From CAYVZZ01 sp964456185 (GTDB lineage Bacteria; Pseudomonadota; Gammaproteobacteria; Pseudomonadales; Alcanivoracaceae): a stretch of 40,848 nt of DNA. Within the stretch, counting starts at the first letter, position 1, and every line of letters begins with the position of its first letter. Below, piece after piece: positions 1-8,911 of this stretch. A program made the position numbers and the translations under genes. Below the pieces are notes generated by a model. That model had not been told where the DNA came from. It worked only from the letters and a program-made list of their open reading frames with translations, and ran no database searches. The DNA is taken from NCBI GenBank assembly GCA_964456185.1, contig CAYVZZ010000007.1, positions 1 through 40,848 on the forward strand, read 5' to 3'.

Positions 1-379
1 AGCAGGGCAAGGTCTTCAAACTACTGGCCATCCACCTATCGGGGTCACCTTCCTCATTGGTGAAACGGTGATGCTGCAAATGGAGGAAACGGAATAAGCG
101 ACCGCGCCCAAAGGGAGTCGCAGGAAACACACCCATTGCCATGAAAAAATCGTTTAATCGATGATTGCGCGCAATGGAGCGATGAATCCCCTCGTGTACC
201 GGCGTAAACAACAAATAACCGGCTATGCTATTCACCATCAAACCCAGCCATACAGGCCAAATCCCCAGTGGCACCAGTGTCCAACTCACAATAATAGCCG
301 CCCAACAGGCCAGCAACGTCAACAAAGTGGGCCAGGCGATGAAAGGCTTGTGTTTTAGTGAGTTAATCGTGTTTGTCAT
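1..379 (-). CDS. Fatty acid desaturase-like membrane protein, 3' end cut by window edge
   Basis: Reading the minus strand from an ATG at 379 gives an open frame of 126 codons that runs off the left edge without a stop. After a short polar N-terminus there is a long hydrophobic stretch (about residues 17-62), interpreted as two membrane segments. Two histidine clusters follow: HEGIH (HxxxH, about residue 65) and HLQHHRFTN (HxxHH, about residue 104). These are the first two di-iron ligand boxes of the membrane fatty acid desaturase/hydroxylase superfamily; the third would lie beyond the window. Such enzymes use O2 and electrons to desaturate or hydroxylate acyl chains or other lipids. The substrate cannot be told. 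The AraC regulator immediately upstream on the same strand may control it. The ribosome site is weak, so the start is only probable. Confidence 0.75.
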   Translation of the reverse strand, partial: MTNTINSLKHKPFIAWPTLLTLLACWAAIIVSWTLVPLGIWPVWLGLMVNSIAGYLLFTPVHEGIHRSIARNHRLNDFFMAMGVFPATPFGRGRLFRFLHLQHHRFTNEEGDPDRWMASSLKTLPC

Positions 380-448
380 ACTGCTCAAGTGTGACAACAA
401 AAGCCGTAAAAACACGGTCGGCAACTGCCAAGAAGGGGATAAAAAGTG

Positions 449-1438
449 TCAATAGTGTTCGCTTGGACTACGGCCAAACCAGCGCTGATGCGCCCGCCGA
501 AAACTGGCGGCATCGGCGTAGCCCAATTCAGCCGCTACGGACTCCACCGTAGAATGCGGCAGAGCCAACAGGTGTGCTGCCCGGCGCGATAAGGTTTGGT
601 CGCGTAATTGCTGAAAACTCACGCCTTCCGACTTCAAACGCCGCATCAAGGTACGCCTGCTCATGTGCAACTGGTCGGCCACTTCCTCTAGGCGAATCTG
701 CACGGCCTGTTGTTCCAATACATTCAACACCTTGTCGGCTAACAGGCCGCTATGCCTCAAATGCTGTTGGCGAGCTTCACATTGGCGCACGGCCAAATGC
801 AACAAAGCGCTATCGTGACCGGGCAGCGGTTTATCACAAATTGCGGCCGGCACGCTCAAGCCAATCTGTCGCGCACCAAACTCTACCTGGGTGCCAGCAA
901 AGGCGGTGTGATAGTAATCGGGATTTGCCGGTTGAGGAAAATCGAACGACACCACACTGCCCTCAATGGCATGTCCATAAAGCGCCAATTGACAGGCATA
1001 GGCCGATGCCAGAGCGCTATCTTTCAGGAAACGCGTTGCCACTCCTGGCGGGCTGGTAAACTGCAAATGCAGAATCAAGCGAGTTGACGTCTCTTCCAAT
1101 GTCACCTCGAACAGCCGTGTGCGCGTATTGATAAAACGCACAAACAAACGTGTGGCCTCACGCAAGGTCGCACTGGCAGTAATGGCCAGGCCAATTGCGC
1201 CATGCATGGACGGCACCGCCCGCAAGCCCACCTGCAAGGCCAAGTCTGGTCGCTTGTCCAGCCGACACACGTTGCCAATGAAACGTTCGGTTGCTGTCCA
1301 ATCGAGATAACCTTCACTGGCGTAAAAAGCCTCTGGGGTTAACGATGTTCCCTCCAGCAAGCAGCCAAGCGCCACGCCATCCACCTGCAAGGCCTGGGCA
1401 ATCATACGGCAGTAAGTTAAAGCCAAGTCCGGATTCAT
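449..1438 (-). CDS. AraC-family transcriptional regulator
   Basis: This 329-residue protein has the layout of AraC regulators of the OruR/ArgR-like group. An N-terminal ligand-sensing domain (Arabinose_bd type, about residues 20-210) is followed by a C-terminal double helix-turn-helix (about 235-327). The DNA-binding part is clear from LEEVADQLHMSRRTLMRRLK and the second-helix region around VAAELGYADAASFRRAHQRWFG, ending in the usual RxxFGxSPxxxR-like tail. It lies upstream of the partial desaturase on the same strand (69 bp gap) and divergent from the thioesterase gene at 1521, so it may regulate either. Members of this group often control lipid or amino acid catabolism, but no ligand can be inferred here. 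Length is typical and the frame is intact. Confidence 0.9.
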   Translation of the reverse strand: MNPDLALTYCRMIAQALQVDGVALGCLLEGTSLTPEAFYASEGYLDWTATERFIGNVCRLDKRPDLALQVGLRAVPSMHGAIGLAITASATLREATRLFVRFINTRTRLFEVTLEETSTRLILHLQFTSPPGVATRFLKDSALASAYACQLALYGHAIEGSVVSFDFPQPANPDYYHTAFAGTQVEFGARQIGLSVPAAICDKPLPGHDSALLHLAVRQCEARQQHLRHSGLLADKVLNVLEQQAVQIRLEEVADQLHMSRRTLMRRLKSEGVSFQQLRDQTLSRRAAHLLALPHSTVESVAAELGYADAASFRRAHQRWFGRSPSEHY

Positions 1439-1520
1439 TGGTCATTCACACCCTAACGCGAAGCTGCTAATACTTAGCTTGTAGCGCATTCTCTTCTTTG
1501 CTTCCATGACAGGAGTCGAC

Positions 1521-1979
1521 ATGACCATGACAAAAGACTATCTCGAACAAATCCGTAGCGCCTCGGAAAAAGCCTTCCCCTTCGTAGAGCGCTGCGGCCT
1601 GCAGGTGCTGGAAGTTGCTCCACGCTACTGCCATCTGCGCATGCCATTGAAAGGTAACCACAACCACATTGGCACCATGTATGCCGGTGCCTTGTGTACC
1701 CTGGCAGAATTCCCCGGCGGTGTAATTTATCTTACCAGCTTTGACACCAGCCGATACGTGCCGATTTTGAAAAACATCGACATGCGTTTTCGTCGACCGG
1801 CTACCACCGACATTGATATTAAAGTCAGCCTGGACGAAGCCGAGGTGGAACGCATCAGTGCCGAAGCGGATAAAAACGGCAAATGCGATTTTGATTGGAC
1901 AGTGGAGTTAAAAGACGCCAACGGCGAAGTCGTCGCCATCGCCAATAGCACCTATCAATTGCGGGCGATTGGGAAGTAA
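1521..1979 (+). CDS. Hotdog-fold thioesterase-like protein (PaaI/DUF4442 type)
   Basis: A 152-residue single-domain protein with the signature region of hotdog thioesterases: HIGTMYAGALCTLAE (about residues 50-64) gives the central hotdog helix, followed by a beta-rich half with KNIDMRFRRPATTDI. The family hydrolyses acyl-CoA or acyl-ACP thioesters or binds acyl groups. The start at 1521 is preferred over the upstream in-frame ATG at 1506, because AGGAG at 1511-1515 sits five bases before 1521 and lies inside the longer reading. It is divergent from the AraC gene and convergent with the RND operon. A REP-like inverted pair follows its stop. Closeness to a desaturase fragment hints at lipid metabolism, but that is inference. 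Confidence 0.8.
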   Translation: MTMTKDYLEQIRSASEKAFPFVERCGLQVLEVAPRYCHLRMPLKGNHNHIGTMYAGALCTLAEFPGGVIYLTSFDTSRYVPILKNIDMRFRRPATTDIDIKVSLDEAEVERISAEADKNGKCDFDWTVELKDANGEVVAIANSTYQLRAIGK

Positions 1980-2000
1980 GTCATAGGCGATACCTTTTGG

Positions 2001-2070
2001 TCGAGGACAAGGTCCTCTCCTACAACACCAAATCTACCTCATCCACTGTAGGAGAGGACCCTGTCCTCGA
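2001..2070. repeat. Inverted pair of REP-like units (BIME-like), copy 1
   Basis: Two 24-base arms (2001-2024 and 2047-2070) are reverse complements at 23 of 24 positions around a 22-base spacer. Read outward from the spacer, each arm is TGTAGGA followed by a short palindrome: GAGGAC-CTT-GTCCTC on the left and GAGGAC-CCT-GTCCTC on the right, then GA. The layout (a GTAG head and a hairpin, in inverted pairs between convergent genes) matches REP elements of gammaproteobacteria. A related pair is at 32482-32545. The position between two convergent stops also suits a bidirectional terminator. Confidence 0.8.
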
Positions 2071-2075
2071 CAAAA

Positions 2076-5000
2076 TCAAGCTTCTTTCAACCGCATAAAC
2101 ACGGCGAACATGGCTGGTAACACCACTGATGTCAGCACTGTTGCCACGGTAATCCCACCCATTAGTGATACCGCCATGGGGCCGAAGAAATTGCTGGGCA
2201 CCAGCGGTACCAGTGCCAGCACCGCCGCCGATGCGGTGAGCATAATCGGCCGGAAGCGCCGCACGGTGGCCTCTACAATGGCGTCTTTCATGGGCAGCCC
2301 TGCCGCCATATCCTGGTCAATCTGGTCCACCAATATCACCGAGTTACGCATGATGATGCCGAACATGGCGATGGTGCCAATCATGGCGACAAAGCCAAAC
2401 GGCTTCACAAAGACCAACAATGCCAAGCAGACGCCGATTAACCCCAAGGGCGCGGTAAGCATGACGATAATCGAGCGGCGGAAGCTGCGCAGCTGCAACA
2501 TCAGCAAGGTAAATATCAACAACAGCATGAACGGCATGCCCGCGTTGATGGACGATTGCGCATGCATATTGGCTTTAGCAAGACCGCCCACCGTAATGTG
2601 ATAGCCCAAGGGCAAGCGCTTTTCGAGCGCATTGATTTTGTCTTTCAGCGACTTGGCGATATCGATACCGCTGGTGCCTGGCGTAACATCCGCTTCGACT
2701 GTAATGGTCGGCTGGCCATTGCGACTCCAAATAATGCCCGGCTGCTGCACATAGTGGAAATGCGCCAGCTGCGCCAAGGGAATGCTCATACCTTGAGGCG
2801 TGGGAATGGCCAAACCTTCCATGCCTTTCAGGGTGCCACGGTCTTTCGCACCGGCACGCAGCGTCAGCGTCACCGGGTTGTTCTCGTTATGCAGCTGGGT
2901 GACATCATAACCATCCAGGGACATTTTCAAGAAACCGGCCACATCATCGGTGGCCAACCCTAGCTCGCTGAGTTTATGTTGGTTAAATTCCAGTTGCACC
3001 ACCGGGCTGGGTTCATCCCAATTGAAGTGCACATTTTCCGTATCGGGATGAGCGCGCACCACCTGCAACAAGGCATCGCTCCAGTGCCTTAAGGTGGCAA
3101 TATCCGGCCCGCTGAGTCGATATTCCACCGGGTAAGACACAGGCGGCCCGCCAGTTAGCAGCTGCACCCGACCACGCACTCGGGCAAATAGAGGCGTTTC
3201 AAGTTTGGCTTCCAGCTCGCGTTTCAGCTTGTCGCGCGCTTCTTCGCCATCTGTCAGCACTAAAATCTGACCAAAATTGCGCTGTTTGGATTTTTCATCC
3301 AGCGCGATAAAAAAGCGTGGCGCCCCGCCCCCCACAAAGCTGGTGTAACGCACCACTTTAGGGTCATCGGCGAGTATCGACTCCATCTTTTCCACTTGCT
3401 TGAGCGTGGCTTGATAAGAGGCACTTTCCGGCAGTGTCAGGTTTATTAGCAACTCAGGCCGCGGCGTCACCGGGAAGAATTGCTGCGGCACAAAGGCAAA
3501 CAGCCCCATGCAGACCACAAACACCAACACAGTGCCGCCCAGCACACGCTTGCGACTGTCCACACAGCGTGTTACCAGGTCGCGAAACCAGTTATAAAAG
3601 GGGGTGTGGTAAATGTCGCCGTCCTCAACCGGGGCGTTGTGTTCATCCTTTTGCCATGCTTTAGGCAGATAAGACTGTAAGCGTTTTACCAAGGCATTTG
3701 GCTCACGCTGGCCGCCTTCCGGTATCAGCTTATAGCCCAACCAAGGCACCACAAAGATAGACACCAACCAAGAGCTCACCAAGGCGATGGTGGAGACTTC
3801 AAATAACGCCCGCGTGTATTCCCCCGTGGCCGACTGCGCCATGGCAATGGGTAGGAAACCAGCCACGGTAATCAGCGTACCGGTGAGCATGGGGAAAGCC
3901 GTGCTGTTATAGGCATGACCGGCGGCTTCATAGCGGCTATAGCCCTGCTCCAGCCGTACCAACATCATTTCAATGGCGATAATGGCATCGTCCACCAGCA
4001 GCCCCAGCGCCAAAATCAGCGTACCCAGTGACACCTTGTTGAGGCCAATATCCATCAGCCACATACACAAGGCGGTGGCTGCCAACACCAAGGGAATGCT
4101 GATGACCACCACGGTGCCGGTGCGCAATCCCAAGCTCACCAAACACACCAGTAGCACAATAAATACCGCGACGCCGACAGCTTCCAGAAACTCATGAATC
4201 GAATGCTTCACCATCACCGGCATATCGGTCACGGTGTGCAAGGAAATGCCCACAGGAAGCGCCTGCTGCAAACGCGCGATTTCCTTATCCAGGCGCTCAC
4301 CCAGCTCGATGACGTTGGAATCGGACTGGCGCGTCACCCCAATGCCCAGCACCGGCTTACCCTTGAGTCGCATCACTTCTTGCGGCGGCTCTTGGTAGCC
4401 TTGATAGACGTGCGCAATGTCGCCTAAACGAATAATGTGCCCGTTGATATTGAGCGTGACCTGCTTGACCGACGCCACATCATCCAGGTCGCCCAGTATC
4501 TGCACGCGAATATGGTTACGCGGCGTGTTAACCGCACCGGCTGGTACCACAGCGTTTTGCTTTTGAAGCGCCTTAACCAAGTCTTGTGGGTTAATCCCCA
4601 AGGTAGCCAGCCGTTCATTATCGATATCAATAAAAATGTGTTTTGTACGCTGGCCAAAGAAATCCACCTTGGCGACGCCATCCACCCGCAGCAACTCGCT
4701 CTGAATCATATCTGCGTAATTTTGCAACTCGGCGGGGGTGAATCCATCACCTTGCAACGCATAAATATTGGTATAAACATCGCCAAACTCATCATCGAAA
4801 AAAGGCCCGATAATGCCCTTGGGTAGCTTCGCACGCAGGTCGTTAACGTGCTTGCGCACTTGATACCAAGTATCCGGCACCTGCTCTGGCGGCAGCGAGT
4901 CTTTGACAATGAAAAACAACATGGATTCGCCCGGGCGCGAATAAGCTTTAACAAAATCCGCATTGGCCAAACCATACAAATCGCGTGATAGCGGTTGGGT

Positions 5001-5210
5001 GATTTGCTCACGCACTTGGTTGGCACTGGCGCCCGGCCAGAAGGTTTTGATGACCATGACCTTAAAGGTAAAGGGCGGCGCCTCGGAACGCGCCAACTGC
5101 TGATAGCCGTACAAGCCCGCGCCGACAATCACCAGCACGAAATACAGCAACAAGGTGCGTTGGCGTAAGGCCAGCTGTGACAGATTAAAGCGTGACGTGA
5201 AATTACTCAT
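2076..5210 (-). CDS. RND-family efflux transporter, inner-membrane pump subunit
   Basis: A 1044-residue AcrB/MexB-superfamily proton-driven pump. The family topology is visible: an N-terminal membrane segment (about residues 17-37), a large periplasmic loop, a membrane bundle (about 335-530) containing the proton-relay region LALGLLVDDAIIAIEMM with the paired aspartates, a second periplasmic loop, and a C-terminal bundle. The start at 5210 is chosen because GAGGAA lies eight bases upstream and the ATG overlaps the stop of the adaptor gene by eight bases; the longer 5246 reading would overlap that gene without a ribosome site. The N-terminal region resembles TriC/MexK-type pumps more than AcrB, but only by eye. 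No outer-membrane channel gene is present, so a TolC-like partner is probably encoded elsewhere. Substrate unknown. Confidence 0.93.
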   Translation of the reverse strand: MSNFTSRFNLSQLALRQRTLLLYFVLVIVGAGLYGYQQLARSEAPPFTFKVMVIKTFWPGASANQVREQITQPLSRDLYGLANADFVKAYSRPGESMLFFIVKDSLPPEQVPDTWYQVRKHVNDLRAKLPKGIIGPFFDDEFGDVYTNIYALQGDGFTPAELQNYADMIQSELLRVDGVAKVDFFGQRTKHIFIDIDNERLATLGINPQDLVKALQKQNAVVPAGAVNTPRNHIRVQILGDLDDVASVKQVTLNINGHIIRLGDIAHVYQGYQEPPQEVMRLKGKPVLGIGVTRQSDSNVIELGERLDKEIARLQQALPVGISLHTVTDMPVMVKHSIHEFLEAVGVAVFIVLLVCLVSLGLRTGTVVVISIPLVLAATALCMWLMDIGLNKVSLGTLILALGLLVDDAIIAIEMMLVRLEQGYSRYEAAGHAYNSTAFPMLTGTLITVAGFLPIAMAQSATGEYTRALFEVSTIALVSSWLVSIFVVPWLGYKLIPEGGQREPNALVKRLQSYLPKAWQKDEHNAPVEDGDIYHTPFYNWFRDLVTRCVDSRKRVLGGTVLVFVVCMGLFAFVPQQFFPVTPRPELLINLTLPESASYQATLKQVEKMESILADDPKVVRYTSFVGGGAPRFFIALDEKSKQRNFGQILVLTDGEEARDKLKRELEAKLETPLFARVRGRVQLLTGGPPVSYPVEYRLSGPDIATLRHWSDALLQVVRAHPDTENVHFNWDEPSPVVQLEFNQHKLSELGLATDDVAGFLKMSLDGYDVTQLHNENNPVTLTLRAGAKDRGTLKGMEGLAIPTPQGMSIPLAQLAHFHYVQQPGIIWSRNGQPTITVEADVTPGTSGIDIAKSLKDKINALEKRLPLGYHITVGGLAKANMHAQSSINAGMPFMLLLIFTLLMLQLRSFRRSIIVMLTAPLGLIGVCLALLVFVKPFGFVAMIGTIAMFGIIMRNSVILVDQIDQDMAAGLPMKDAIVEATVRRFRPIMLTASAAVLALVPLVPSNFFGPMAVSLMGGITVATVLTSVVLPAMFAVFMRLKEA

Positions 5211-6318
5211 CGGGCGTTTCCTCATGCCCGTTGGTTGCGTCACCATTTACTGATTGCGCCACTACCTTCATCTTGGCGTTGAGCTTATGCACACCTTTAA
5301 TCACCACCTGGTCACCGGTTTTTAGTGCGCCATTGGCGGCCAGCACCACCTGTGTGTTGGTGTAGCGCACCACCTCAACCGGCACCAATTTAAGCTTGTG
5401 CTCCTGCAGCACCCAAACTGCTGGTGTTTTGCCTTGATGAAACAAGCTCGACAGAGGCAACCGAATGGCCGGCGGCACCTTATTGGTAAACTGCACCCGC
5501 GCATTCATGCCGAGGCTAATGCCTTCAGGCAAGCTATCCAGCGCTACTTTCACGCGAAACGTGCCCGTAATCGGGTTGGCCGCACTGGCAATGCGGTGGA
5601 TTTTCCCGCTCACCTGCGTATCCGGTTGCGCCCAAAAGCTAATAGTCGCTTGCTGTTTGGGCTTTAACACATCAATCTGGCTTTCCGGCACGTCAATCCA
5701 GACGTCATAGTTGCCTTGACGCGCCAACACCAACACCGGCTGACCGGCCGCTACCACCTCGCCCGGGTCGGCATTGATTGCCGTAATGGTGCCATCGTGG
5801 TGGGCGTAAAGGCGGGTGTAATCCAGCTGATTATTCTTTATCTCAAATTGCTTGTCTGCCTGGTGCCATTGCGAGCGGCTAATATCCAACTGGGTTTTGC
5901 GCTGGTCGATAGTCGACTGGCTAATCAAATGCCGTTCAAACAAAGACTCTGCCCGGTCGAACTGCCGTTTCGCCAGCATATATTGATTGTACGCCGCCTT
6001 GCGTTGCGCCTTGGCGGCCGCCACTGCCAGCTGTCTATCGCTATCATCCAGCTCGGCCAGTAGTTGCCCTTTGGTGACACTGTCACCCAAGTCCACCAAG
6101 CGGCGTTTGATTTTGCCCGCTACCCGAAAACCCAGCGCGGTTTCATATCGTGAATGGATATTGCCATCGTAATGACGGCTGGGCATCACCGAGCTCACCT
6201 GCACCGTTTGAGTGATTACGGTACGCAAAGGCTTCTGTTCAGTGGGTGAGCCACACCCGGCCAAAAGCGCCATAACGCCCACGATAAAAAGACCGAGGTA
6301 CTTCGAATAATCACTCAT
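5203..6318 (-). CDS. RND efflux periplasmic adaptor, lipoprotein (HlyD/MFP family)
   Basis: A 371-residue membrane fusion protein linking the RND pump to an outer-membrane channel. It starts with a lipoprotein signal peptide ending in LLAGC (lipidated Cys22). A barrel-sandwich region (VAGKIKRRLVDLGDSVTKGQLLAELD, in parts), an alpha-hairpin coiled coil, a second lipoyl half (HDGTITAINADPGEVVAAGQPV, in parts) and beta-barrel/proximal domains follow. The start at 6318 is preferred because GAGAG lies just upstream, whereas the in-frame ATG at 6339 has no ribosome site. It is first in a two-gene operon with the pump and divergent from the TetR gene at 6430. ATACA/TGTAT repeats at 6345-6376 lie just upstream and probably mediate repression. 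Confidence 0.92.
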   Translation of the reverse strand: MSDYSKYLGLFIVGVMALLAGCGSPTEQKPLRTVITQTVQVSSVMPSRHYDGNIHSRYETALGFRVAGKIKRRLVDLGDSVTKGQLLAELDDSDRQLAVAAAKAQRKAAYNQYMLAKRQFDRAESLFERHLISQSTIDQRKTQLDISRSQWHQADKQFEIKNNQLDYTRLYAHHDGTITAINADPGEVVAAGQPVLVLARQGNYDVWIDVPESQIDVLKPKQQATISFWAQPDTQVSGKIHRIASAANPITGTFRVKVALDSLPEGISLGMNARVQFTNKVPPAIRLPLSSLFHQGKTPAVWVLQEHKLKLVPVEVVRYTNTQVVLAANGALKTGDQVVIKGVHKLNAKMKVVAQSVNGDATNGHEETPDE

Positions 6319-6344
6319 ATTTGCTCTCGCGACTGACATTTCAG

Positions 6345-6376
6345 ATACACATCTGTATATTGATACAATACTGTAT
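6345..6376. promoter_or_regulatory. Putative TetR operator: four alternating ATACA/TGTAT half-sites
   Basis: Between the divergent adaptor and TetR genes the sequence runs ATACA-N4-TGTAT-N4-ATACA-N4-TGTAT with exact four-base spacers. This gives two palindromes 18 bp apart (6345-6358 and 6363-6376) and a third, inverted one between them. The second palindrome extends to GATACA..TGTATC (6362-6377). Nearly two helical turns between sites suits two dimers binding side by side, as in QacR-like TetR repressors. A TATACT at 6392-6397 could be the -10 of tetR, placing the operator over its -35 region. The assignment to the adjacent regulator is inference. Confidence 0.7.
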
Positions 6377-6429
6377 CTGATAACAAGCGGCTATACTTAA
6401 TTTTAAATTCTATCCCCATTGGAGTTTCT

Positions 6430-7065
6430 ATGGCGTCAGCGCCTCGCAAAAAACGCCTAACCCGCGAGCAGCAACGACAACAAACCCGCCAGCGACTGTG
6501 CGTAGCGGCTGCCGAAGTGATTGCGGATGACGGGTTTCAGGCCGCCACCGTAGAGAACATCAGCGCCCGTGCCGGTTATTCTCGCGGTGCCTTTTATTCC
6601 AATTATGAGGATAAGGAAGCCCTGTTTCTGGAAATCCTCGAACAACAGATCGAACGAGAACACACCGTGTTGGGCGAAATTTTTGCCCGTGGCAGCAGTG
6701 CCGATGAATTGCGTACCAATCTGCGTAATTACTATGCGCTTACCTGCACCGAGAACCTGCAGTTTGTCCTTTATACCGAGGCGCAAATTCACGCCTTGCG
6801 CAACAACACCTTCCGCCGACGGCTAAATGCGCTTTGCATCATCAGTCGCGACCGTGTTGCACAATTCATCCTTGATTACTTTGAAGCGCGCCAACAACGC
6901 ATCGATTTAACGCGAGCAGAATACCTCGCCGACGGGCTTATGGGGCTGACCTCCGGCATTACCTTTGCGCAAATGTTGGACCCGGAACGGGTGAATAAAT
7001 CCCGCGCTGTCTCCATCCTAATGACCTTCTTCGATGCCGTGGCCGATTACAAACCATCGGTATAA
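6430..7065 (+). CDS. TetR/AcrR-family transcriptional repressor
   Basis: A 211-residue one-domain-plus-ligand-pocket regulator. The N-terminal helix-turn-helix is explicit (about residues 45-75: VENISARAGYSRGAFYSNYE, then DKEALFLEIL). The rest is an all-helical ligand and dimer domain of normal length. GGAG lies eight bases before the ATG. It is transcribed divergently from the RND adaptor/pump operon, the classic arrangement for a local efflux repressor. The half-site array between the two start codons supports control of both promoters. The SDR operon starts 71 bp downstream on the same strand and could also be in its regulon, but nothing in the sequence decides this. Confidence 0.92.
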   Translation: MASAPRKKRLTREQQRQQTRQRLCVAAAEVIADDGFQAATVENISARAGYSRGAFYSNYEDKEALFLEILEQQIEREHTVLGEIFARGSSADELRTNLRNYYALTCTENLQFVLYTEAQIHALRNNTFRRRLNALCIISRDRVAQFILDYFEARQQRIDLTRAEYLADGLMGLTSGITFAQMLDPERVNKSRAVSILMTFFDAVADYKPSV

Positions 7066-7136
7066 TGGCCTTCATCGATATGCCTTTCTTGCCTTCTTTT
7101 ACCTACTATCGGGCAAAGATTAACCCGTGAGGCAAG

Positions 7137-7985
7137 ATGAAAAGCCTAAAAAACAAAATCGTCGCCATTACAGGCGGCGGACGTGGTATTGGTTTGGCGA
7201 CTGCTCGTGCGCTCATGCAAGAAGGCGCACTCGTCGCCATTGGCGATATTGACGCGCCTTTAGCGAAAAAAGCCGCCAAAGAGTTCAACGGATTTGGCAC
7301 GGCACTCGATGTTCGTGATACGGCCTCCTTCGCCCGTTTTCTCGATGAAACGGAGGCCACACTCGGCCCAATTGACGTACTCATCAACAATGCCGGCATC
7401 ATGCCAACCGGCGCTTTTCATGAAGAAAATGACGCCCTAACGGCCACCCAAATCGCCATTAACCTGCAAGGCGTAATAACTGGCTGCAAGTTGGCGGTCA
7501 ACCGGATGTTGCCCCGTGACAAGGGACATATTGTCAACATCGCTTCCATGGCAGGCCGCTTGGCGATTCCCGGTTTATCGGTTTATTGTGCGACCAAATT
7601 TGGCGTGGTCGGCCTCACCGAGACACTACGCGAGGAATACCGCGATACCGGCATTGATTTCAGCATGGTATTACCCGCCAAAGTCACTACCGAGCTCGCA
7701 TCCGGCACCGATGAAGCCGCACGCCACATTCCTTCCGTGCCGCCAGAACAAGTCGCCTCAGACGTGGTACAAGCCATTTTGAAACGTCGCCCCGAAGTGC
7801 CCGTGCCAGGCTATCTTTCGGCAGCCAGCCGCTTACAAGGTGTGGCACCCGGCTGGGCGCTGCGTGGTATTCGTCAAGCCTTTGGCGACCATGCCATCCT
7901 CGATAACGGGTTGGATGAAACGGCACGCGCCAGTTACAACTCGCGTCTCGACCAACTTAGCGGAGGCCAGACCAATGAACACTAA
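7137..7985 (+). CDS. Short-chain dehydrogenase/reductase
   Basis: A 282-residue classical SDR. The cofactor-binding glycine motif TGGGRGIG is at residues 12-19, an acidic residue at the end of beta-2 (GDIDA) suggests NAD(H) preference, NNAG is at 84-87, and the catalytic set is Ser137, Tyr150 and Lys154 (YCATK). GAGG lies seven bases before the ATG. It is the first gene of a three-gene operon: the patatin-like gene begins 11 bases before this stop, and a Baeyer-Villiger-type oxygenase follows. In that setting the likely role is oxidation of a secondary alcohol to the ketone used by the oxygenase. The substrate is unknown, and the roughly 50-residue extension after the core may shape the pocket. 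Confidence 0.9.
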   Translation: MKSLKNKIVAITGGGRGIGLATARALMQEGALVAIGDIDAPLAKKAAKEFNGFGTALDVRDTASFARFLDETEATLGPIDVLINNAGIMPTGAFHEENDALTATQIAINLQGVITGCKLAVNRMLPRDKGHIVNIASMAGRLAIPGLSVYCATKFGVVGLTETLREEYRDTGIDFSMVLPAKVTTELASGTDEAARHIPSVPPEQVASDVVQAILKRRPEVPVPGYLSAASRLQGVAPGWALRGIRQAFGDHAILDNGLDETARASYNSRLDQLSGGQTNEH

Positions 7986-8901
7986 ACGCGCCTTAGTACT
8001 GGGTTGTGGTGGCGTCGCCGGTGGCGCTTGGTCGATTGCCTTATTGCACGAAATCGAAAAACAGCTCGACATTGACCTCACCCAAAGCGACATTTTCATC
8101 GGCACCTCGGTTGGCGCAGTCTTGGCTACCTTGTTGTCAGCAGGTATATCCGTGCAACAGCTGCTGGACTGCGAAACCGGCGACAAGCCCAGCCGCTGGA
8201 ATCACGACAAAGACACCGGTGGTGCCCTGCCGCCCCTGCCACGCTTGCGCCCTAACAGCCTAAGTTTGATACGCAAAGGGCTGCAAAGGGACATCGCCCC
8301 GCTCACCGCCTGGATGGGCTTATTACCCCAGGGTCGGGCGGACATGAGCGCCTTCAAAGCGCTGATTGATCGTGCCGTACCCAATCAATGGAGCGACCAC
8401 CCGGCGACGTGGCTAATGGCCGCCGATGCTGCTACTGGCGAACGCGTAGCCTTGGGTCGGGATATCACCGACATGCCCATGCGGGATGCCGTTTGCGCCT
8501 CTTACGGTATGCCCGCCTGGTGTCCGCCAGTGCACTGGCAAGGCCGTACTTATTTAGACGGCGGCATCTGTTCGCCTACATCGGCCGATCAACTGCTTGG
8601 CACCGATGTCACCGAAGCCATTGTTTTGGCTCCCATGGCATCACGTTGCCCAGACAACCCATTACATCCTTTTTCTCGTATTGAACGACGAGTGCGCCGT
8701 TATATGACCGCCATCGTCGACCGTGAAATCGCCCAATTACGACAAGCAGGTATCAAGGTGCTACGCATCGAGCCACAAGCCCGTGACCTGCAAGCCTTCG
8801 GCTTCGACATGATGAACCCGAAGCGCCGTCTCACTGTACTCAATACCGCATTGGACACACGCGTAAAAACGACCGCCAATGCCCTTGCCCATTTTTGTTA
8901 A
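7975..8901 (+). CDS. Patatin-like phospholipase/esterase
   Basis: A 308-residue patatin-fold hydrolase. It has the oxyanion-hole glycines (GCGGVAGG, residues 10-17), the nucleophile elbow GTSVG with Ser45, and the dyad aspartate in DGG (Asp195). The start at 7975 is chosen over an in-frame ATG at 7840 because GGAGG lies eight bases upstream and because the motif spacing is then normal; it overlaps the SDR stop by 11 bases, implying translational coupling. Next to a Baeyer-Villiger monooxygenase, it may hydrolyse the ester or lactone product, a role more often filled by alpha/beta-hydrolases. A lipid substrate is the alternative. Confidence 0.88.
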   Translation: MNTKRALVLGCGGVAGGAWSIALLHEIEKQLDIDLTQSDIFIGTSVGAVLATLLSAGISVQQLLDCETGDKPSRWNHDKDTGGALPPLPRLRPNSLSLIRKGLQRDIAPLTAWMGLLPQGRADMSAFKALIDRAVPNQWSDHPATWLMAADAATGERVALGRDITDMPMRDAVCASYGMPAWCPPVHWQGRTYLDGGICSPTSADQLLGTDVTEAIVLAPMASRCPDNPLHPFSRIERRVRRYMTAIVDREIAQLRQAGIKVLRIEPQARDLQAFGFDMMNPKRRLTVLNTALDTRVKTTANALAHFC

Positions 8902-8911
8902 GAGGTCACAC

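Noticed and set aside
161..358. Plus-strand open frame of 65 codons at the left edge
   Set aside because: It is antisense to the desaturase fragment, which shows the HxxxH and HxxHH boxes on the minus strand.
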